A program made the translations under genes and the position numbers. DNA of 64,000 nt from Mesotaenium endlicherianum (Eukaryota; Streptophyta; Zygnematophyceae; Zygnematales; Mesotaeniaceae). The stretch is from positions 7,888 through 71,887 of the forward strand of contig WELA01012483.1 in the NCBI GenBank assembly GCA_009602735.1, in the 5' to 3' direction. Shown piece after piece: positions 22,339 through 33,904 of this stretch (the first letter of the stretch is position 1; every line of letters starts with the position of its first letter). Under the pieces are notes generated by a model. It was given only the letters and a program-made list of their open reading frames with translations, did no database searches and was not told the DNA's origin.

Positions 22339-24029
22339 TCAGCCTGTCACGTAGGGGGTTGTTCCTGGGGCTTCAGAATCAGGAGACTGAAAATTGGACC
22401 TAGATCTGGACAGCCCTCTAGGTCTGTCAGCTGGCCTTCTAAAGAACCCCGTTTGTTCTAAAGTTGGACCTCGAGGAGAACAAAGGATGATAGCCTGCTC
22501 TTCAACCACTTGGGTGTTGATCCCCACATAGACAGGCATTCCAGTAGGGTGCTGAAATACATTGGCAAGAGGTACATGCCCCTGAGCAAAGGGAGAGACC
22601 GGCATACCTCTGGCCACCCCGCGTGTCCCTCTTCTGGCACCCCTGTCCTCTGGGGATTTCTGCCTTTGTCTGCTGCCAAGTACAGTCAGATCAGCTTCTT
22701 CTCCTGCTTGGGCAGGTGGGCTGGGGGATCGAGTGCGCGGTTCAGTTACCTCCATGGACGGGGTCAAATGCCATATTCCTGATCTTGGCTCCTGAGGAAG
22801 CCCTGTTCTTGCCTGCCCCTGGGTATCCTGAGTACCAGGTCCTGATGCTTCTCCTCTGCGTTGTTCTTCTTCCTCATCCTCCTCATCTTCCTCCTTTGAG
22901 AGGGTAGGAGTCTCGTTCACTAAGTCGTCCTGCTCCCTGGTAGACATGGAGTAGTCTACTGACCTCCCTTTCTTAGGGCGCGTCGGAGGTTGCTTGGCCT
23001 TCAGCCTGCTGATATCTATCCGGCCTGCATTCTTCGCCCATTTGACGAAAGCATGCTTTCCCTTAGAGAAGTAGTCTCTCCCCCTCCTCCTGTGCTCTTT
23101 GGTCTCTGCATTCATATTGCTCAGGCAGTTATTCAGCCTGGGGTCCCAAGGGGCAATGTGAGGTGGTAGGATGAGGTAGCCGTCCAGGCCGTAGTGGAAT
23201 TCATCTGGTTGGGCTCGGTCACACTCCTGCTTTTTGTTTGGACGGTCATCCACCTCCAGTCTGTTGGCTGCTGGTAATACTGGGATCCATGCTCAGCCTT
23301 CCTCAGTTTACACGGGAACCAGTGGGGAGAGAACATCTGCTGTCCTGCTTCCTTGGCCAAGTACTCCCAGCTCCTTCTCTCAACTTCATTGTAAGCTGGC
23401 AGTAGTGTGAGGTAGAATATCGTATCCTTAAAGCTATTGGGCCGCATGCTCACCATCCTGATGAGTCTCTGATCTCCCACTATTCCCAATATTGGAACTG
23501 GCTTGTTCTCTGAATCATCGGCAAGGTACCGGGCCTGCTCTGCTGTATAGCCCACCATGTTGGCATAATCCTCGTAGAGGACCACACCAGTGTGTGTCTT
23601 AATGTACCTATCCAGTGCTGCAGTTCCTTCCCTCTGTAGCAGTGTTGTTTGTTCCAGCTTGTTGATCTCCTGGGCTGCCAGCAATGCTTCCTTCAGGTTA
23701 TCAAAGTTTTGGCCACCCACCACAGTATACCTAAAAGTGGCCAAGCTCTTCTGCCTGTCCGCTTCAGCCTTTTTCCTTCTCTCCTCCTCTGCCGCTGCCG
23801 CTTCTTCTTGTTGTTTCTTCTGTCTCTCCTCCTCAGCATTCCTGAGGTTTTCCGCTTCCTGATCCTTCTTCCTCTGTGCTTCTTCTCCCGCCTCTTGTTG
23901 TTTGCGGACCCTTTCTTGTTCTCTCCTGGTGAGGGACGTCGCCGCCAGTTGCTTTTGGTATTGCTCCATTGTCCTCCTGGCTTCATCTGCCTTGCGCTTT
24001 CTGTCCTCTTTTTGTGTGGTGGGAGCCAT
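22339..24029 (-). pseudogene. ORF3 (B type) of element C
   Basis: It has the same domain order as ORF3 of element B: charged coiled coil, the core with YRYTVVGG, YNEVERRSWEYLA, PTDWRWMT and LPPHIAPWDPRL, an acidic run and the C-terminal GHVPLANVFQHPTGMPVYV. It is broken, with about one break. The ATG used here (24029) is the one that follows the predicted splice acceptor. Confidence 0.75.
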
Positions 24030-24030
24030 C

Positions 24031-24135
24031 CTGCACATGTACCCAGGGCCAAGTTAGTAGGATATCAACCTTTGTCATAGGAATTGCAGGAAGGAAGTAA
24101 GTTCGTATTAGTATGGTGGATTTGGTCCTGTTTAC
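24031..24135 (-). other. predicted intron upstream of ORF3 in C
   Basis: On the minus strand it starts GTAAG|GTAAAC, has CCTACTAACTTGG as the branch region, and ends TGTGCAG|GATGGC. It is 105 bases long. Donor, branch site and acceptor match element B in sequence and spacing. Confidence 0.55.
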
Positions 24136-27100
24136 CTTACAGGGTGATTGCTAGGAGTTGACGTAGTTGCGGTGCGCTAGACATAAACGTATGAATGTGG
24201 GCCAGGATGTTCCATCTGTCACTATGCTGACACTTAGGGTTCACATAACTGTCCTTTTCTCGCTCTCGCACACTAACTGTCATATATTTTCCCCTCCAAC
24301 TTAAATGGAGACAGGACCTCCTGTCACCTTCCCGTGTCAACTGAAATGACCGTTATGGAGGGGCTCCAGCCGCCCGAAGGTGGAACCGTTTCAACGCTCC
24401 TTTGGCATTGGTCAAATGGTCCTTAAATTCCAAGTGTCCCAAGAGGCATCGTAACCCTTCCATCGAATGAGGTACTTCATGACATATTTAGACGATCGAC
24501 GAACCGAGGGCGCGTCTAAAATCTCCTCAACCTCATAATCCTCAGGGCCACCGTCCCGGACAGCGGGGATCGGTCTCGGTTGGACAGGTAACCGACCTCT
24601 GAACAGTGTGTCCCCTTTGATGCATGGTTGCAGGAAGAAAACATTAAAGATCGGGTGACCCTTGTATTCTGCTGACATGTTCAATTTGTAAGCATTCTGA
24701 CCGACCCGGCGCACCACCAAATATGGATCGACCCAGACAGGACCAAGCTTTTTCTTGACCACACCAAAGTGGTACAGGTGCTGAGAATGGAGTTTGACCA
24801 AATCGCCCTTAGAAAATGTCAGTTCTCGACGGTGCTGATTAGCGTACTTTTGTTGGTTTTCTTGGGCTTTGTGCAAATTCTGTTGGACTTCAAACAGTGT
24901 GTCAGCAAACTCTTGAGTTAACTGGAGGGAGACCGGATTGTCAATCCCTTCAGGGTAAGTTAAAGACTCCCCTAGGACATCTAATGGAGACTTAGGGACT
25001 CTACCCAGGCTTAGTTCAAAAGGAGTCTTGCCGGTTGACGCGTGCACCGCACTGTTGACCGCAAATTGGATTTGAGGTAACAGGTCATTCCAGTTATCTT
25101 GTTTTTGGTTAATATAGGCTCTCAGTACCTCTTGCAGAACTCGGTTAGTTCTTTCAGTCCACCCATCAGTCTGAGGATGGTTTGCTCCCATTAATCCTAT
25201 TAAAGCCCTCCAGAACTTAGAGGTAAATTTCGAGTCTCCGTCTAAGATTATATTAGAGGGTAGCCCATGTTGGCATACTACATGGTTGTAGAACTGTCTC
25301 GCTGTTTCGAGTGCAGTTACTTTGACCGTTGTGGAAATGAAAATGACCATTTTTGTCAGTTTATTCACTACTACCAGTATCGTATCGTGCCCATTGGCGG
25401 TTCTTGGTAGTGTTACCACCCAGTCCATGAATATTGTTTTCCAGCGGCCAGCTGGGATGGGCAGCGGCTGTAAGAGGCCCCCTGGTGGTGTGTTCCTAGA
25501 CTTGTTCCTTTGGCACTAGTAACAGGACTTAACGTATTTCAAGACCTCTCGAGGTAATCCCTCCCAATGATAATGTTTTGCCAGTTTGCCAACAGTTTTG
25601 GCCTGCCCCAAACGCCCACCCAGTAAACTGTCATGTGCTTGACTGAATAAAAGGGACCTTATTTCCAAGTTATTAGGAATGACCAGCTTCAGCCTGCCTG
25701 AAGTGGTTTCAGTCACCCAGACCCCTCCCTTTAAGCTTATACCCGAGTGCAGTAGCACGACACACACCAGTAGTGGGGCTGGGCTCAAATGTTGGGTCAG
25801 AAAGGTAGGCTTTCCTAAGCTGTTCAAGGAAGGACTTTTTCACCTTCAGTGAAGTGAGTGCACACAGGACTTTATCTACAGCATGCTGACTAAAGTTCCT
25901 TCCTTGCAAGTCAGGTCTTCTACGAAGTACATCAGAAGGATTCAACTTCCCTGGTTCGTAGTCGATCTGGACTTGGAACTGCTCCAGCATCTGGCTCTAG
26001 CGGTTCTCCCTCGTCGACAGCTTGGACTTCTTCTGAAAGTGGGTCAGAGCTAGACGATCTGTAATTACCTTAAAAGCTTTACTATGTAAGTATGCTCTCC
26101 ACTGTTTGAGTACATGAATGATAGCTAGCAGCTCTTTATCATGCACTGAGTAATTAATCTCCGCTGGATTAATTTTTATTGACTCGTACAACACAGGATG
26201 CCACTCTTGCCGTACCTTACCAACCTTTGTGGTTTTGTCAACAGGCTGCAACAAAATAGCACCCATGGCAAAGTCAGAGGCATCAGTGACCACCTGCACC
26301 AGTTTGTTGGGGTCATATACGGCTAGCACTGGGGCAGAACAAAGAGCATCTTTAAGGGTCTGGAAGGCAGCCTGCTGCTCCTCTTCCCACACATACCCTA
26401 TGTCTTTCTTAGTAAGGTCAGTGAGTTTACTGGCCTCTGTAGAATAATTCTGAATAAATCTCCTATAGTAGTTAGCCAACCCGATGAAGGATCTAACTTC
26501 AGAGACACACTGTGGTACTGGCCAGTCTCTTATGGTCCGGATTTTCTTAGGATCCACACCAATGCCTTCTTTATTGACAACGTGGCCTAAGAATTCAATA
26601 CTTCCCTTAAAGAAATCACACTTGCTCATTTTAGCATATAAGTGATTTCTTCTCAGATTGTCCACGACTGTTTTTAAGTGTTCAGCATGCTGAGCTTCAT
26701 CTTTACAGAAAATTAAAATATCATCGAGGAAGACTTGCACAAACTTATCCAAATAAGGTCTGAAAATGTCATTCATAGCACCCACGAAGGTCGCAGGAGC
26801 ATTAGTCAGTCCAAATGGCATCACGTTGAACTCAAAGTGTCCATAACGTTTGCGGAAGGCAGTTCTGTGTTCATCCCCCTCAGCAATTCTGATTTGATGA
26901 TAACCACTCTTGAGATCTATCTTACTGAACACCTTAGCACCAGACAGGGTATGAAGCAAGTCCTTGATTCTGGATAAAGCATACTTGTTCTTTACCGTAA
27001 TTCTGTTCAGGACTCTGTAATCCACACACATCCGCATACTGCCATCGTTTTTCTTAACAAATGGGATGGGTGCGCCGTAAGGTGATTTACTGGGGAAAAT

Positions 27101-29840
27101 ATAACCATTTTTCTTAAGCTCTGCAATCTGTGTTTTCAACTCCTCGCTCACCACATAAGACAAGCCATAAGTGCGTTGCCAGGGTGGCTGACTCCCAGGG
27201 AATAAATCAATCATATGATTTACTTCCCTCTTAGGGGGTAACCCTGGAGGCATATTAAATACATCCGTGTACTGAGCAACAATTTTTGCAGCAGTAGGGT
27301 GCTCCGGAGGGCTTACCTTTTTCTCCACCACTTCTTCAGGTTGAGGAGGTACCTCTCTTAGCGGCAGACAGAACATTTTGTCTTCCTTCTGGTTCCAGCT
27401 TTTGACGAACTCCATTGCATTCAGCAACTTGCATCCTTCTGGAAGCCTCTTCTTTCCTTCATTTGCCATCCATACAGGACAAGAGGAAGAGCACTGGTGG
27501 GTGCCAAGTTAGTCTGCCCATCACTGGCTCCTCTCACTTTAACTGTACCTCTGCTCCAACACACTTCAACTCGATGTCTGTTAAGCCGGGACCTGCCTAG
27601 CACGAGATCATAAAAGCCAGTGTTGAGTACCTCAAATGTAAGCGTCTCAGTTAGAATTGCAATGCAAGAACCTAGGGTTATAACTCCTCCCGGGATACTT
27701 GAGGCATCTCCAAGGAATATTTTTTTATTCCCTTGGGTGACAGTAGGCAGCCTTAGCGGCTTAACTAAGTCCTTATGGATAAAAGTATGTGACGCCCCTC
27801 CGTCAACAAATGCCCTCACCTTCCTACTTGCAATCATGCAATGCAGTAGGATAGGGATGACTGTCTCTTCCTAACTTTTGCATTGTTCTCCTGACTTAGT
27901 AAAGAAATGTTGGACATCAGGTGGAACAAGAGCATCCCGAGTGTGGACACTCTGGATGTCTATATTGCTGGTGGTATCCTTTATACGGTTGTCAGGCATG
28001 CATAGTGAATCTTGTTTAGCAGGACCCATAATACCTGCTACGAGGGCAGCTAGTGACGACTCACTATCTTTAGCATTCTCACAGTCAGTAGACTGGTTTA
28101 CTGACTGTTGCTGTCTTCTAAAGGCTGGTCTTTTCTCTCGACCTTTGGGAGGTGCTTGTCTGGACACTGCTCTCTGAAGTGACCTGGCTGCTGGAAATGG
28201 AAGCAAATCAATTTTGCTGAGGCTGGTCTCGGCTTAGTCCTACCACCACCTCTTCCATAGCCGCCTCGAGAGAAACCACCTCTACCTCTAGGCTGTGTNC
28301 TCTCCCTNTCTAGGCTGTGTAGCATTATACTCATACTCATATTCTTCACCCTGATCATCCCTAGCCTGGTCTCCTTCAATTGCATTGTAGGAACCATGGG
28401 GCTTTTTGACAATCTTAGACACCAAAGCATTACTCTGGCGCTTGTGATTGAATTGCTGCTGATCCCAGGCATCAGCATCCTGGATCAAGTCAGCCAGTTT
28501 CTCATACTTCTTCTCAGCAAAATGACCAGAGACTTCGGATTTCAAGCCATACCTGAAGTATGCTATCCTATACCGTTTTGGCAAGTCTGGCCGTTTCATC
28601 ATGTTCCCCTGGAACTTTTGAGCAAACTCAGCAACTGAAGTGGTCTGCTTCAGTGTCAGGGAGATCATCGCATAGATAGCATTCTCCTGCTGGTTGATGA
28701 CGTCAAACTTCTCATGCAACTTCTCGACAAACTCCACCCACGTAGGGTCACCGAGTTGCGGAACCTTACGCTCTCCTTTTCAGTATAGCCACCAGTCTAT
28801 AAACCTGAAGAAGTGGTGCTGAGAGCATATACTAACCAAAAACAAGATAATTGGGATGACCTGTTACCTCAAATCCAGTTTGCAGTCAACAGCGCGGCGC
28901 ACGCGTCCACGGGCAAGACTCCTTTTGAACTAAGCCTGGGTAGAGTCCCTAAGTCTCCTTTGATGTACTAGGGAAGTCTTTAACTCACCCTGAAGGGATT
29001 GCCAATCCGGTCTCCGTCCAGTAAACCCAGGAGTTTGCTCACACCCTGTCAGAAGTCCAACTGAACCTGCACAAAACCCAGGCAAACCAACAAAAATACG
29101 CTAATCAGCACCGTCGAGAACTGACATTTTTGAAAGGCGATTTGGTCAAACTGCATTCTCATCACTAGTACCTACCTGGAGTGGTCAAGAAAAAGCTTCG
29201 TCCTGTCTGGGTCGGTCCATATTCGGTGGTGCGCCGTGTCGGTCAGAATGCTTACAAATTGAACATGTCAGCAGAATATAAGGGTCACCCGATCTTTAAT
29301 GTCTCCTTCCTGGAACCATACATCAAAGGTGACACACTGTTCACAGGTCGGTTATCTGTCGAACCGGGATCGGTCCCCGCTGTCCGGGATGGTGACCCTG
29401 AGGAATATGAGGTGGAGGAGATTTTAGACGCTTATTCTGTCCGTCGATCATCTGAATGTGTCATGAAGTACCTGGTCAGATGGAAGGGTTACGATGCCTC
29501 TGGGGACACTTGGGAAATTAAAGACCAGCTGACCAATGCCAAAGGGGCGTTGAAACGGTTCCACCTTCGGGCGGCTGGCACCCCTCTCTAACTGTCATTT
29601 CAGTGGCCATGGACAGGTGACAGGAGGTCCTGTCTCCATATAAGTCGGAGGGGAATGTGACAGTTAGTGACAGATAGTGACAGTTGTGACAGGTAGCCCA
29701 CCTTTAAAATTAAGTTGGAGGGAGTGTGTTCCGTTTCGGGATCAGCCAGGCAAATTTTATATCCATTCTACACACTCAACCTGCGCTCATACTCACTTCT
29801 TCTCTCCAACTCAATTCTCTATTCTACTCACTCACACAAG

Positions 29841-29948
29841 GTACTACACACTAGGGACTCTCCCTATCACGTTCTTCACCACCACGGGCACTCAGTAGCG
29901 GCAAAGTAGCATGACTTCACTAACTAGATTATGTTTATGATTGAGCAG
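29841..29948 (+). other. predicted intron upstream of ORF3 in A2
   Basis: CACAAG|GTACTA donor, CACTAACTAG branch region, GAGCAG|GATGAC acceptor, 108 bases, identical in length to the A1 intron. Confidence 0.55.
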
Positions 29949-29949
29949 G

Positions 29950-31125
29950 ATGACCCAGAAGTCGGAACTTAAGAGGAAGAGAAGAGCGGAAGAGGCGCGT
30001 GCAAAATACTTGCAATTCCGTGGCGACATCGAATCATCCTCCATCTCCGCTCGGGAATCACAACGACTCCAACAACAGCGGGAGGCACAGAAGAAGAAGG
30101 AAGAGCAGGAACAGGCCAGGCTGAGGCAGGAAGAACTGGACAGACAAGCTGCAGAGGAGGCCAAGAAGGCGAAAGAGGAGAGGCAAGCCGAGGAGAGGCG
30201 GAAGCAGCAGGCTGAAGAAGAAGAACGGAGGAGAATCAGCAGCTACCGCTACACAGTAATGGGCAAGGGCCTTGATCTACTGGAAGAGGCCTTCAAGTAT
30301 GCCCAGAGAAGTCGCAGTGAGTCACAGAAGGACATCCTGCAGAGGGAAGGGGAGACATTCGAACACTTTGACAAGTATATCGAGGTCAGCACAGGACTCC
30401 TCCTCTACCACGATTATGCCACGATGGTAGGGTGTACAGTCAGAGAGGCCAAGACCATGGCCCAAGGGAATGAGGCAGGAGCTGTATCAATCCCAGGTAT
30501 CTGGGGGAAGGATAGGGTCATCAGGATGATCCCCATGGACGCGGACAGCTTTAAGGACTCTACACCCCATAACAAGTTCAAGGCCATGTATAATGAGGTG
30601 GAGAGGAGAAGCTGGGAGTTCTTTGCCAGGGAAACCAGTCAGCTGGACTTCGTAGGGCACTGGTACCCGTGCACTCTAAAGAGGACAGACCCTGCCTTTT
30701 TCCAGAAGCCCACCGATTGGCGATGGATGACCATCAACATGAGGGACCAGCAGAATGACAAGGCGAAGGATGAGGATTTCCTAACAGACCTACAAGAGAA
30801 CATCCTGTTGCCTCCTCACATTGCAGCTTGGGACCCAAGACTGCATGGAGTAAGAGACTGCATGAACCAAGAAATGCAGGAGGACAAGAGCAGGGCCCGC
30901 GAGTCATTCTCTAAAGGGAAGCATGCTTATGTCAAATGGGCAAGCAAGCAGGGAGAAAAGGACCTATATGCGGTCCGGACTCAACAGCCTCCACCACCAC
31001 CCAAAAAGGGAAGGTCAGTGGGGTATTCTTTTTCTCGAGAAGAGCTAGAGCAGCTGCCAGAAGAGACCCCAGCGGTCTCAGAGAATCCAGGGGAAGGAGT
31101 GGAGGAGGGGTCAGAGGAAGAAGAA
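29950..31125 (+). pseudogene. ORF3 (A type) of element A2, part before the B insertion
   Basis: This is an open A-type ORF3 beginning MTQKSELKRKRRAEEAR at the ATG directly after the predicted acceptor. Residues 1-90 form a highly charged coiled coil. Residues about 95-330 form the conserved core (YRYTVMGKGLDLLEEAF, VERRSWEFFA, PTDWRWMT, LPPHIAAWDPRL), followed by KKGRSVGYSF and the start of the acidic run, where element B is inserted. The remaining C-terminal part continues at 39949-40436. Its function is unknown. It has no signal peptide or transmembrane segment. Confidence 0.75.
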
Positions 31126-31847
31126 TGAAATGAATCGACTTACCAAATAGGCGATTAACAATTAATAAAGATCTTCATATCAGCAAGTAATCTTTATGGT
31201 ATCTTCCGTTAACTGGTTTAGCGGCAAAGGACAACACACTAGCAGTGAATAATACTCGTCAGTCAAATGAGAGTAAACTAGCATCAATAATGCAAATCAG
31301 TAAACTCATACATAAGCAAGGTTAGAAGACAGTGCGTATCAATGGCTTCTCGCCTTGGATTCAGATCTCTCTCAGTAAGCTGTACAAGAGAGTTGGCCTC
31401 GTGTCCGAATGCCGAACTCGAGAGCAATGCCTAGCATATGTACATGGAATGAGTTTACTGTTCAACGGTCAGTGCGATGGCACCGCCTACCCGGGAGTTA
31501 ACCACGTTGGTAGGACCTCGGTTAACCAAATCCACCGCCATCTCCCATCATCCCGAATAGCCATCCATCATAGGGATGTCATCTGGCTATTCATCTAGCA
31601 TATCGCACTTAGATGCATATCAAGGCAGTTCGCTGCTACCGAGTACGGAAGTCAGCTTGCTGTCAAAGAATGTGTCAGCAAGCTGACTTATATGGACTTT
31701 CAGCCTGCTGCTTTCGACTGAGTCAGCAAACTGATAATTATGTAAAGTCCAGCAGACTGACTATTTAACTAAAATTCAGCAGGCCGAACTTAATTAACTA
31801 TTATATTTAAATGAATATTATATCCACTAATATACTGATTCATTACA
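31126..31847 (-). repeat. 3' LTR of element B
   Basis: 722 bp. On the minus strand it starts TGTAATGAATC after AAGTTGGAGGGAT and ends GATTCATTTCA. Boundaries are set by the TG...CA ends and the target duplication. Confidence 0.95.
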
Positions 31848-31865
31848 ATCCCTCCAACTTAACTT

Positions 31866-31882
31866 GTTGTCGCCTCGACAAC
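31866..31882 (-). other. conserved hairpin before the polypurine tract (B)
   Basis: The same 17-base perfect hairpin (stem GTTGTCG/CGACAAC) as at 2857, 22258 and 40486, between the end of ORF3 and the purine tract. Confidence 0.7.
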
Positions 31883-31960
31883 ATTAAACTGCAGAAATTT
31901 TAAATAAGGGAACTGAACCTGACCAGCCTCCCTTACTGACTGCCTCTTCAGCGTGTCACC

Positions 31961-33637
31961 TTAAGGGGTTGTTCCTGGGGCTTCAGGATCAGGAGACGGA
32001 GATCTGGACCTAGATCTGGACAGCCCTCTAGGTCTGTCAGCTGGCCTTCTAAAGAACCCTGTTTGCTCTAAAGTTGGCCCTCGAGGAGAACGGAGGATGG
32101 TGGCCTGCTCTTCAACCACTTGGGTGTTGATTCCCACATAGACAGGCATTCCAGTAGGATGCTGAAATACATTGGCTAGAGGTACATGCCCCTGAGCGGA
32201 GGGGGAGGCTGGCATACCTCTGGCCCACCCGCGTGTCCCTCTTCTGGCACCCCTGTCCTCTGGGGATTTCTGTCTGTGTCTGCTGCCCAGTACAGTCAGA
32301 TCAGCTTCTTCCCCTGCTTGGGCAGGTGGGCTGGGGGAGCGAGCGCGGGGTCCAGTTGTCGCCATAACGGGGATCACATTCCACACACCTGATCGTGGTT
32401 CTTTAGGAAGTGCCACTGCCTGTCCCTGGGTATCCTGAGTACCTGCTGCTGATGCTTCTCCTCTGCCTTGTTCTTCTTCCTCATCCTCCTCATCCTCCTC
32501 CTCGGAGAGAGTAGGGGTCTCGTCCACTAAGTCGTCCTGCTCCCTAGTAGACATGGAGTAGTCTACCGACCTCCCTTTCTTAGGGCGCGCTGGAGGTTGC
32601 TTGGCCTTCAGCCTACTGATATCTATCCGGCCTGCATTCTTTGCCCATTTGACAAAGGCATGCTTTCCCTTAGAGAAGTACTCTCTTCCCCTCCTCCTAT
32701 GTTCCTTGGTCTCTGCATTCATATTGCTCAGGCATCCATTCAGCCTGGGGTCCCAAGGGGCAATGTGAGGTGGTAGGATGAGATAGCCGTCTAGGCCATA
32801 GTGGAAGTCATCCGGTTGGGCTCGGTCACACTCCTGCTTCTTATTTGTGACGGTCATCCACCTCCAGTCTGTTGGCTGCTGGTAGTACTGGGGTCCGTGC
32901 TCAGCCTTCCTCAGTTTACACGGGAACCAGTGGGGAGAGAACATCTGCTGTCCTGCTTCCCTGGCCAAGTACTCCCAGCTCCTTCTCTCAACTTCATTGT
33001 AAGCTGGCAGGAGTGTGAGGTAGAATACCGTATCCTTAAAGCTATCGGGCCGCATGCTCACCATCCGGATGAGTCTCTGATCTCCCACTATTCCCGGTAT
33101 GGGGACCGGCTTGTCCTCTGAATCATCTGCGAGATACCGGGCCTGCTCTGCTGTATAGCCCACCATCTTAGCATAATCTTCGTAAAGGACCACGCCGGTG
33201 TGTGTCTCGATGTACCTGTCCAGTGCTGTAGCTCCTTCCTTCTGTAGCAGTGTTGTCTGTTCCAGCCTGTTGATCTCCTGGGCTGCCAGCAATGCTTCCT
33301 TCAGGTTATCGAAGTTTTGGCCACCCACCACAGTATACCTGTAAGTGGCCAAGCTCTTCTGTCTGTCCGCTTCAATCTTTTTTCTTTTCTCCTCTTCTGC
33401 CGCTGCCGCTTCTTCTTGCTGTTTCTTCTGTCTCTCCTCCTCAGCCTTCCTGAGGTTTTCCGCTTCCTGATCCTTCTTCCTCTGTGCCTCTTCTGCCGCC
33501 TCTTGTTGTTTGCGGACCCTTTCTTGTTCTCTCCTGGTGAGGGACGTCGCCGCCAGCTCCTTCTGGTATTGCTCCATTGTCCTCCTGGCTTCTTCTGCCT
33601 TGCGCTTTCTGTCCTCCTTTTGTGTGGTGGGCGCCAT
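31961..33637 (-). CDS. ORF3 of chromovirus B: coiled-coil protein of unknown function
   Basis: An open frame of 558 codons from the ATG at 33637, which follows the predicted splice acceptor by one base. The open frame also reaches an upstream ATG at 33661. Residues 1-105 are a charged coiled coil (KRKAEEARRTMEQYQKEL and repeats of EEER/KKQQEE). Residues about 108-370 are the conserved core: YRYTVVGGQNFDNL, HTGVVLYEDYAKMVGYT, PIPGIVGDQRLIRM, AYNEVERRSWEYLA, PTDWRWMT, LPPHIAPWDPRLNG, FSKGKHAFVKWA. Then come KKGRSVDYS, an acidic run, and a C-terminal block GHVPLANVFQHPTGMPVYV with an Arg/Ser tail. There is no signal peptide, membrane span, zinc knuckle or catalytic motif I can name. It occupies the env position but does not look like an envelope. 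A nucleic-acid-binding or Gag-assisting role is a guess. Confidence 0.8.
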   Translation of the reverse strand: MAPTTQKEDRKRKAEEARRTMEQYQKELAATSLTRREQERVRKQQEAAEEAQRKKDQEAENLRKAEEERQKKQQEEAAAAEEEKRKKIEADRQKSLATYRYTVVGGQNFDNLKEALLAAQEINRLEQTTLLQKEGATALDRYIETHTGVVLYEDYAKMVGYTAEQARYLADDSEDKPVPIPGIVGDQRLIRMVSMRPDSFKDTVFYLTLLPAYNEVERRSWEYLAREAGQQMFSPHWFPCKLRKAEHGPQYYQQPTDWRWMTVTNKKQECDRAQPDDFHYGLDGYLILPPHIAPWDPRLNGCLSNMNAETKEHRRRGREYFSKGKHAFVKWAKNAGRIDISRLKAKQPPARPKKGRSVDYSMSTREQDDLVDETPTLSEEEDEEDEEEEQGRGEASAAGTQDTQGQAVALPKEPRSGVWNVIPVMATTGPRARSPSPPAQAGEEADLTVLGSRHRQKSPEDRGARRGTRGWARGMPASPSAQGHVPLANVFQHPTGMPVYVGINTQVVEEQATILRSPRGPTLEQTGFFRRPADRPRGLSRSRSRSPSPDPEAPGTTP

Positions 33638-33638
33638 C

Positions 33639-33741
33639 CTGCACATGTAACCAGGGCACAAGTTAGTAGGATATGGACCTTTGTCATAGGGATTGCAGGA
33701 AGTATGTTAGTATTTAGTATAGTGGCTTCGCTGCTGTTTAC
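33639..33741 (-). other. predicted intron upstream of ORF3 in B
   Basis: On the minus strand GTAAG|GTAAAC ... CCTACTAACTTG ... TGTGCAG|GATGGC, 103 bases. The branch site fits the plant consensus CTNAY and lies about 27 bases before the acceptor. All four family copies have the same layout. Confidence 0.6.
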
Positions 33742-33904
33742 CTTACAGGATGATTGCTAAAAGTTGACGTAGTTGCGATGCGCTACACATAAACGTATGA
33801 GTGTGTTTTTATCGCTCTCGCTCACTAACTGTCATATATTTTCCCCTCCAACTTAAATGGAGACAGGACCGCCTGTCACCTTCCCGTGTCAACTGAAATG
33901 ACAG

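Larger units (their letters stand above)
21519..28799 (-). mobile_element. Ty3/gypsy chromovirus C (ORF3-bearing family), 5' end missing
   Basis: On the minus strand: part of gag (27871-28799), pol with protease, RT, RNase H, integrase and chromodomain (24412-27837), a predicted intron, ORF3 of the B type, the conserved hairpin, polypurine tract and 3' LTR. It is the closest relative of element B. It is broken, with about half a dozen breaks. Sequence is lost 5' of the gag core where it meets A2 in inverted orientation near 28800. Ns at 28299 and 28308 sit in a duplicated TCTAGGCTGTGT, so the gag part may contain an assembly error. Confidence 0.9.

Noticed and set aside
31961-33637. ORF3 as a retroviral-type envelope
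   Set aside because: No signal peptide, hydrophobic fusion or transmembrane segment is visible, and the protein is mainly charged and acidic.
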